10,945 nucleotides of DNA from NCBI GenBank assembly GCA_958349055.1, contig CATWBO010000049.1:1-10945 (forward strand), written 5' to 3'. Position numbers and translations under genes: made by a program. This stretch comes from an uncultured bacterium. Its GTDB lineage: Bacteria > Actinomycetota > Coriobacteriia > Coriobacteriales > Coriobacteriaceae. The notes under the pieces were generated by a model. It was not told the origin of the DNA, searched no databases, and worked only from the letters and a program-made list of their open reading frames with translations. Below, piece after piece: positions 6,309-10,945 of the stretch. Numbering within the stretch: the first letter of the stretch is position 1; every line of letters begins with the position of its first letter.

Positions 6309-7049
6309 CTATTGTGCAGTGGCAATGCGGCGGACGATATCGAGCGTGATGTCACTTGCGACACGCGCATACTCGAACAGATCGAACTCTCGATCGCAAA
6401 TTGCATCGTACGCCTCGTCACAATTATCGCTGATAGCGCGCAACACCAGGCAATCGACACCATTTTTGGTTGCGACATGGGCAATTGCCGCGCCCTCCAT
6501 GCCGACACAATCGGCATGCGTCGCCTCGATAGCGTCGTTGCGCATGGCGGCGCCCGTCACAAAGCGGTTACCCGTGGCAATCGTGCCGACCAGGAACTGC
6601 TTGGTGCCCTCGTTCGAAGCGACTGCATTTGTCGAAGCGTCGACAAACCCACGCTCAGCAAGCACGTCGGCGGCAATATCGACCAGCGCGGGCGTCGAGC
6701 CAAACTCCTCAAGCCCCGGTGCGGACTCGGCGATAAGCGCGGTATCGGTATCCAGATAGCGCAGGCGTTTGCCAATGACCACGTCGTCGATATGGAGCTT
6801 GGGGTTCAAACCGCCCGCAATGCCCGAAAACACAACAGCCTGCGGAGCATACTTGCTAATGAGGTGCTGTGTTGCAGCGGCGGCGTTCACCGTGCCCATG
6901 CCCGCCGTTGTGGCGACAACTGTCAGGCCGTCGAGCTCACCGCTCACAACGGTCAAGCCTGCCTCCCGCGCCTCGCAAACGTCGCTCAGCTCTTCCTTAA
7001 TCTGCATGATCTCTTTTTCGAGCGCACCGATAATCGCGATGGTAGCCAT
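6309..7049 (-). CDS. mtnN: 5'-methylthioadenosine/S-adenosylhomocysteine nucleosidase
   Basis: Encodes a 246-residue cytosolic nucleosidase that cleaves MTA and SAH (and 5'-deoxyadenosine in many bacteria) to adenine plus the thio-sugar, clearing by-products of SAM chemistry. Family marks are IIGALEKE near the N-terminus (Glu13 aligns with E. coli Glu12), VFSGIAGGLNP (73-83), the catalytic-site VGMEGAAIAHV (182-192, Glu185) and RAISDNCDE (204-212, with Asp208 as the likely catalytic acid). The ATG at 7049 follows GGGGA by 5 nt; an upstream TTG is rejected because it overlaps that site. Length is close to the usual 230-250. Downstream, engB follows after 38 bp. Upstream, 132 bp separate it from pflA, with no clear terminator and only weak promoter-like bases. 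Confidence 0.94.
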   Translation of the reverse strand: MATIAIIGALEKEIMQIKEELSDVCEAREAGLTVVSGELDGLTVVATTAGMGTVNAAAATQHLISKYAPQAVVFSGIAGGLNPKLHIDDVVIGKRLRYLDTDTALIAESAPGLEEFGSTPALVDIAADVLAERGFVDASTNAVASNEGTKQFLVGTIATGNRFVTGAAMRNDAIEATHADCVGMEGAAIAHVATKNGVDCLVLRAISDNCDEAYDAICDREFDLFEYARVASDITLDIVRRIATAQ

Positions 7050-7181
7050 ACCATTCCCCAAACCTATACGAAATTCTCAACCACGGTATGGTACCAGCAT
7101 TTTGTTTGACCTCGCCAAACGAACACGCTGAGCCAGTGCAGCTCTCATATCAAACAGAGCCTCCGCTATGGCTGTAGCTCG

Positions 7182-8000
7182 CTAGCCGATGGCGTTTTTG
7201 AGTTCGGTGCGGCGCTTTTTCATGCCGGCCATGACGGCGTTGCGCAGCTCGGGCATGCGCACGGTATCCATCTGGGGCACGCCCTCGAGCTTATAGGGAA
7301 TACCCAGTTGCTCGTACTTGACGACACCCATCGTGTGATACGGCAGCATCTCCAGGCCCACCACGTTATGCCACGGGGCAATCAAGCGACCGAGCGCCTC
7401 ACACTCCTCCACCGTGTCGGTAATGCCCGGCACCACCACGTGGCGAATAACAACCTTAATCTTGCGACGGGCAAGCTCATCGCCAAACGCCAGGATGCGC
7501 GCAGGATCGCAACCGGTCAGCTTTTTATGCTCAACCGGATCGGCATGCTTGATGTCGAGCAGCACCATATCGGTCTCGTTGAGAACAGCATCGAACTTCT
7601 CCGGATGCTTGGGATCAAATGCATAGCCACAGCTGTCTAGGCAGGTGTGTACGCGGCCATCGGGGTTGTTGTGCATTGCACGGAACAGGTCGGCCAAAAA
7701 CTCGGGCTGCAGGAGCGGTTCGCCGCCCGAAACGGTAATGCCGCCGCTACGGTAGAACTCATGGTTACTCTGGAACTCGTCCATGAGATGCTCGACGGTC
7801 ACCATCGTGCCGCCGTTAACAGACCAGGTATCGGGATTGTGGCAATACGCGCAGCGCATAGGACAGCCCTGAACAAACACCACAAAGCGGATGCCGGGCC
7901 CGTCGACCGTTCCCATCGTCTCGATCGAATGCACGCGACCCAGGGCATACGCAGAGTCCTCGGGATGAGCATCCACACCCTCAAGCGTCATCTCAGCCAT
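7182..8000 (-). CDS. pflA: pyruvate formate-lyase 1-activating enzyme (radical SAM)
   Basis: Encodes a 272-residue radical SAM enzyme that installs the glycyl radical on pyruvate formate-lyase under anaerobic conditions. The cluster motif CPMRCAYC (Cys46, Cys50, Cys53) is intact and is preceded by the family-typical GTVDGPGIRFVVFVQG (30-45). SGGEP (91-95), the SAM-contacting motif, and LLDIKH (147-152) follow. Length is close to the usual 245-260 with a short N-terminal extension of about 20 residues. ATG at 8000 has an AAGG about 8 nt upstream; a second ATG three codons in cannot be excluded. No pyruvate formate-lyase gene is adjacent, so its partner must be elsewhere, and an activase for another glycyl-radical enzyme is possible though less likely. 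Confidence 0.92.
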   Translation of the reverse strand: MAEMTLEGVDAHPEDSAYALGRVHSIETMGTVDGPGIRFVVFVQGCPMRCAYCHNPDTWSVNGGTMVTVEHLMDEFQSNHEFYRSGGITVSGGEPLLQPEFLADLFRAMHNNPDGRVHTCLDSCGYAFDPKHPEKFDAVLNETDMVLLDIKHADPVEHKKLTGCDPARILAFGDELARRKIKVVIRHVVVPGITDTVEECEALGRLIAPWHNVVGLEMLPYHTMGVVKYEQLGIPYKLEGVPQMDTVRMPELRNAVMAGMKKRRTELKNAIG

Positions 8001-8119
8001 TCCCGCAACCTTGCCTCTCTTTGGTTTTTGTCAATTAAAATGCCAGAGCCATTCTAGCCCATACGCCTGATGGCGAAACGGTTTAGCGGTCAATTAGATC
8101 GTCCTATTTGACTCCACGC

Positions 8120-8156
8120 AAAAGCGGCGGGAAGGTTATCGCAACCCGCCCGCCGC
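8120..8156 (-). terminator. intrinsic terminator after the DegV-family gene
   Basis: On the minus strand, about 30 nt past the stop, GCGGCGGG (8156-8149) pairs perfectly with CCCGCCGC (8131-8124). The interior holds a second small stem, GGTT/AACC (8146-8143 with 8137-8134), and TTTT follows directly. The T run is short, but the 8 bp GC stem is convincing. It separates this gene from pflA; the 120 bp between it and the pflA start contain a TAGAAT (8056-8051) without a good -35. Confidence 0.75.
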
Positions 8157-8187
8157 CGTGGCAATAGAAATCGATAGTCGCCAGGCC

Positions 8188-9048
8188 TTACGCCTTAAGC
8201 GTAAGCACCGCGCCAAAGGCGGTCGGGCCGCAGTGGCTCGAGATGACGCCGCCGACCTGAGTCCATGTAATGTCCTTAAAGCCCAGGTCATGCGCATAGA
8301 CTTCCATGTCGTCGCGCAGCTCCTCGGAAAGGCCCACTGAATACGCCAAACCAATGTGCGAGTAATCAATATCGCCCTTCGCAACCATGTGGTCAATAAA
8401 GGCACGGGCGCATTTGAGCATAGAGCCGCGGAACTTCTTGGTCGCCACGAATTTGCCACCCGTTACCTCAATGCAGGGCTTAATCTTGAGCAGATGGGCA
8501 CCGAGGAATGCCACGTTGGACAAACGACCGCCGGCCTTAAGGAAGGCGAGATCGGTGGGGACAAAGCCCAACAGCACGCGGTCCATAACGGAATTGGTAA
8601 AGGCGAAAATCTCGTCGACGGTGGCATCCGGATGGGCTTCGATATACTTGGCGGTCTCAACGGCGACAAGCGACTGGCCCACCGACACAAAGCGCGTATC
8701 CATGGAGAAGACGTAATCGCGGCCCTTTGCCGCAATCTTCGACGACTGATGCGAGCAGGTCGTAACCTCGGAATACGCAAGATGCAAAATGGTCGCATCG
8801 GGCCGCTCGGCGTGGATGCGGTCGTACACATGCGCAAAATCCGCCGGCGAGCAACCGCTGGTCTTGGGCATCACACCAAACTCGTTGCAGCGCGAGTAAA
8901 TCTCAAGCGGGTCGATCGATCCGTCTTCGACGGTCTCGTCGCCAATCGTGACATGCATGGGCACGCGCACGATGCCATAGCGCTCGCAGAGCTCCGGCGT
9001 CACATCCGACCCAGACTCAACCACGATTACGTACTTGCCCATTATCAT
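8188..9048 (-). CDS. DegV-family fatty-acid-binding protein
   Basis: Encodes about 286 residues of the DegV (EDD-fold) family. Members bind a fatty acid; in Firmicutes, FakB homologues present it to the kinase FakA, but whether this copy does so cannot be read here. Family features are the N-terminal IVVESGSDVTPE (8-19), PKTSGCSPADF (61-71), AYSEVTTCSHQSS (91-103, in the place of the usual SSGLSGTYQS ligand loop), FLKAGGRLSNVAFLGAHLLKIKP (about 169-191) and the C-terminal SSHCGPTAFGAV (270-281). Two ATGs, 9048 and 9042, are both possible; 9048 has GGG at better spacing, 9042 starts more like the family, and neither has a strong Shine-Dalgarno. Its mRNA seems to carry a long structured leader. 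Confidence 0.88.
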   Translation of the reverse strand: MIMGKYVIVVESGSDVTPELCERYGIVRVPMHVTIGDETVEDGSIDPLEIYSRCNEFGVMPKTSGCSPADFAHVYDRIHAERPDATILHLAYSEVTTCSHQSSKIAAKGRDYVFSMDTRFVSVGQSLVAVETAKYIEAHPDATVDEIFAFTNSVMDRVLLGFVPTDLAFLKAGGRLSNVAFLGAHLLKIKPCIEVTGGKFVATKKFRGSMLKCARAFIDHMVAKGDIDYSHIGLAYSVGLSEELRDDMEVYAHDLGFKDITWTQVGGVISSHCGPTAFGAVLTLKA

Positions 9049-9187
9049 CACAACCCATCTCGACGTTGGCTTTTGAATATGTGACGCACGTCCGCCGTCC
9101 TGCTGCAGAACGGCCTCCAAGCGCCAAAGAGACGCCGCCCCTTGCACACAACAAAGGACAGCGTCTCCCTGGAAAACTCCGTGCTTA
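9049..9187 (-). other. structured 5' leader of the DegV-family gene
   Basis: About 140 nt separate the predicted promoter from the start. Two hairpins are visible on the transcript strand. GAGACGC (9167-9161) pairs perfectly with GCGTCTC (9135-9129), with an inner CCTT/AAGG stem. GCCGTTC (9114-9108) pairs with GGACGGC (9100-9094), 7 bp with one wobble and a 7 nt loop. The first is followed by only three T. The stretch is also open in frame with the gene from a GTG at 9147, so it might be translated, but its composition does not look like a DegV N-terminus. Confidence 0.45.
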
Positions 9188-9193
9188 TCTGAG

Positions 9194-9222
9194 ATTCTAC
9201 ACGGTTTATTAAGGAGTGTTAC
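9194..9222 (-). promoter_or_regulatory. sigma-70-like promoter for the DegV-family gene
   Basis: On the minus strand GTAACA (9222-9217, 4 of 6 to TTGACA), a 17 bp spacer, then TAGAAT (9199-9194, 5 of 6 to TATAAT). Transcription would begin near 9187, about 140 nt before the start codon. Confidence 0.5.
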
Positions 9223-9231
9223 TTATTCCGC

Positions 9232-9261
9232 AAACGGTAGCTATACGCGATAAACGGTAGC
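9232..9261. repeat. paired 10 bp direct repeat, 20 bp period
   Basis: AAACGGTAGC occurs at 9232-9241 and again at 9252-9261, two helical turns apart, just upstream of the predicted minus-strand promoter. A related ACGGTTTAT lies at 9201-9209 in inverse orientation. The arrangement resembles a tandem operator. From 9262 to about 9360 I see no gene. Confidence 0.6.
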
Positions 9262-9369
9262 AAGCAAGAATCCAGAACGCTCAACCCATTAGGAGAGTTC
9301 CGCCTAAAGGGTGACTACACAGGACCCCGCCGGGGCTGTTTGGGCTACCTCCCAAAACATTCCGCACTG

Positions 9370-9546
9370 ATATCTTCTGTATTGAAGACGTCGATGATAT
9401 GCCCGCATACCATTGGCGTCGACACCATCAGATGCGGACCGCGCGGTGACCCCACATTCCGCTGGCGCCCATGGGGCTGCCCTCGTTTTCTGACATGTCC
9501 CGCGCGGCCCGCGGCGAGCCGAGACCGCCGCATGACCTAATAGGAG
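9370..9546 (+). ncRNA. candidate bridge RNA region of the IS110 element
   Basis: IS110-group elements are known to encode a bridge RNA in the non-coding left end, directly upstream of the transposase. Here that stretch is rich in hairpins: TCTTC/GAAGA (9373-9377, 9384-9388); a 10-pair stem CGATGATATG/CATACCATTG with one mismatch and one wobble (9392-9401, 9406-9415, loop CCCG); the palindrome ACCGCGCGGT (9438-9447); CCCCA/TGGGG (9450-9454, 9472-9476) with a 17 nt loop; and GCGGC/GCCGC (9511-9515, 9527-9531). The location and length suit such an RNA. The exact ends, the two guide loops and transcription are not shown by the sequence. Confidence 0.4.
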
Positions 9547-9646
9547 CATGGAGCGATACCGCGGACCCGAACAACCGCATTCTATCGCGCCCCGTCAGTG
9601 TGCCGTCTGCCCGGTCCAGGCGAGCACGGAAAGAACGGAGCGAGAC

Positions 9647-10936
9647 ATGAGAACCGAATCGACACCCGACGCCCGCGGGCCGGTCTTCTGCGGGGTCGAC
9701 ACCCACGCCGACTCGCACTGGCTGTGCGTCCTCGACTGGAGGGGCCGCAAGGTCCTGTCCAGGCAGTTCCCCGCCGACGCGGCGGGCTACGAGGCGCTCG
9801 CCGGGGCGATAGCCGCCGCCGGGGAGCCGGCCTGCATCGCGATGGAGGGGACGTCGTCCTACGGGGCGGGCCTCACCAGGCACCTCGCGTCGCTGGGGAT
9901 GCCCGTGCGCGAGGCGCTCTCCCCGGCGAGGATGCAGAGGAGGCGCCCGGGGCAGGGCAAGTGCGACGAGGCGGACGCGGAGAGGGCCGCCCGCGCGGCG
10001 ATGTCCGGCTCCAAGCTCGGGACACCCAAGAGCCAGGACGGGTGGGTCGACGGGGTGCGCTGCATGCTCGCGGCGCGCTCCGGGGCGGTGAAGGCGCGGA
10101 CCTCGGCGATCAACACGGCGAGGTCGCTGCTCACCACCGCCCCGGAGGGGCTCAGGTCGAGGTTCCGCGGCATGGGCGGGCCGAGGCTGATGGAGGAGCT
10201 CCCCTCCGTGCGGTCGGAGGGCGCGCTGGGCGCCGCGCTCGGCGCGCTGGCGGACCTGTGGGCGGCGGCGCGCGACGCGGCGCTCGACATGGAGCGCGCG
10301 ATCGAGGCGTCCCTGGAGGAGAACTGCCCCGCGCTGCTGGCGATGTACGGGTGCGGGCCCGTCAGCGCCGCCAAGCTCGCGGTCGCGGCCGGGGACAACC
10401 CGGGCAGGCTGCGCTCCGAGGCGTCGTTCGCGGCGATATGCGGGGCCTGCCCCATCCCCGCCTCGAGCGGCAAGACCGTGAGGCACAGGCTCAACAGGGG
10501 CGGCGACCGGCAGGCGAACAGCGCGCTGCACGAGATCGCGAGGCAGAGGGTCATGCGCGACCCCGAGACAGCCGAGTACGCCGAGAGGGCCAGGGCGCGG
10601 GGGAAGAGCGACAGGGAGGTCATGAGGTGCCTCAAGCGCTACGTGGCCAGGGAGGCGTACCGTGCGCTGATGCACCCGCACGAGGTCAGGAGGCCCGAGG
10701 ACGCCTCGGCGCTCGTGACGGCCAGGCGCGCGGCGAAAATCAGCCAGGTGAGGGCGGCATCCATACTCGGCACCAGCGAGAAGTACATCTCGATGCTGGA
10801 GAGGGGCCAAAGGGAGCTCAAGCCCATAAGGAGGGCCTACGAGGCATGGGTCGAGGCGGGGCTCCCGCTCGATTGGGACAGGCAGGCGTTCGAGGCCGAG
10901 CGAAAAATGGATTCTAAAAAAGACCTTGCCATATAG
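9647..10936 (+). CDS. IS110-family transposase with C-terminal Xre-type HTH
   Basis: Encodes 429 residues. The N-terminal RuvC-like DEDD domain shows Asp18 in GVDTH, Glu67 in AMEGTSSYG, and Asp107 and Asp110 in KCDEADAE. A helical middle region follows. The C-terminal Tnp domain has YGCGPVSAAKLAVAAGD (234-250) and GACPIPASSGK (266-276), whose Ser273 or Ser274 should be the catalytic serine, then RLNRGGDRQANSALHEIA (281-298). Typical members end soon after this, at roughly 340-400 residues. Here residues about 354-405 add LVTARRAAKISQVRAASIL, GTSEKYISMLERGQRE and a last helix, a clear Xre/Cro-type helix-turn-helix. ATG at 9647 has GGAG 6 nt upstream; ATG at 9548 in the same frame is less likely because its AGGAG is only 1 nt away and it would overlap the structured left end. 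Confidence 0.93.
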   Translation: MRTESTPDARGPVFCGVDTHADSHWLCVLDWRGRKVLSRQFPADAAGYEALAGAIAAAGEPACIAMEGTSSYGAGLTRHLASLGMPVREALSPARMQRRRPGQGKCDEADAERAARAAMSGSKLGTPKSQDGWVDGVRCMLAARSGAVKARTSAINTARSLLTTAPEGLRSRFRGMGGPRLMEELPSVRSEGALGAALGALADLWAAARDAALDMERAIEASLEENCPALLAMYGCGPVSAAKLAVAAGDNPGRLRSEASFAAICGACPIPASSGKTVRHRLNRGGDRQANSALHEIARQRVMRDPETAEYAERARARGKSDREVMRCLKRYVAREAYRALMHPHEVRRPEDASALVTARRAAKISQVRAASILGTSEKYISMLERGQRELKPIRRAYEAWVEAGLPLDWDRQAFEAERKMDSKKDLAI

Positions 10937-10945
10937 GAGCGTCAG

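Larger units (their letters stand above)
9360..10945 (+). mobile_element. IS110-family insertion sequence, ends not resolved
   Basis: The transposase at 9647-10936 assigns this to IS110. IS110 elements usually lack terminal inverted repeats and target duplications, so the ends cannot be read from one copy. The left limit is given where GC-rich, hairpin-rich non-coding DNA replaces the more AT-rich flank; the true end may be anywhere from about 9290 to 9440. The right end may be near or just beyond the window edge, 9 nt after the transposase stop. Arginine is mostly AGG here, against CGC/CGT in the housekeeping genes, a sign of foreign origin. Nothing interrupted by the insertion is recognisable on the left. 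Confidence 0.8.

Noticed and set aside
9548..9646. Longer transposase start at 9548
   Set aside because: AGGAG is only 1 nt from that ATG, and it would add 33 residues before a domain that normally begins near the N-terminus; kept as a low-probability alternative.
9428..10810. Minus-strand open frame of 460 codons opposite the IS110 transposase, and a second plus frame 9598-10917
   Set aside because: Both are composition shadows, rich in Arg, Gly, Ala and Pro, with no motifs; the DEDD-Tnp frame is the real gene.

Overview
The window looks like chromosomal DNA of a GC-rich gut actinobacterium. The protein sequences fit Coriobacteriia, most likely Collinsella; this rests on remembered family resemblance and on codon use, not on a database search. 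Nine protein genes are supported, plus several unusual non-coding elements. No tRNA, rRNA or CRISPR array was seen.

Left half (about 129-5421): a block for the aspartate-to-threonine pathway. On the minus strand lie lysC (aspartate kinase, 1328-2716) and, downstream of it, asd (aspartate-semialdehyde dehydrogenase, 129-1154). Facing away from lysC across a 103 bp gap is thrC (threonine synthase, 2820-4337, plus), followed by thrB (homoserine kinase, 4540-5421, plus). Together they cover steps 1, 2, 4 and 5 from aspartate to threonine; homoserine dehydrogenase (step 3) is not here. A strong intrinsic terminator follows thrC, so thrB is probably not simply co-transcribed with it.

The most unusual structure is a pair of large nested palindromes that bracket thrB. 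One (4414-4525) has perfect 22 bp outer arms and a 10 bp inner hairpin and ends 2 bp before the thrB Shine-Dalgarno. The other (5415-5601) has perfect 29 bp arms, a perfect 15 bp inner pair, a 5 bp core hairpin and a further 12-of-13 bp outer pair reaching into the thrB stop. The arms differ between the two elements, but short spacer motifs occur in the same relative places when one is read on the opposite strand. They therefore look like two members, in inverted orientation, of one element family with variable arms.

Middle (5680-9048): four minus-strand genes of general function. In transcription order they are a DegV-family lipid-binding protein (8188-9048, with a long structured leader), pflA (pyruvate formate-lyase activating enzyme, without pflB beside it), mtnN (MTA/SAH nucleosidase) and engB (ribosome-assembly GTPase). 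The engB end is convergent with thrB.

Right end (about 9360-10945): an IS110-family insertion sequence. Its transposase (9647-10936) has the DEDD RuvC-like domain and the Tnp domain with its catalytic serine, but also an extra C-terminal Xre-type helix-turn-helix. The GC-rich, hairpin-rich non-coding stretch just upstream is where an IS110 bridge RNA would be encoded. Arg codon use (mostly AGG) differs sharply from the neighbouring genes, consistent with recent transfer. The right end may lie at or beyond the window edge.
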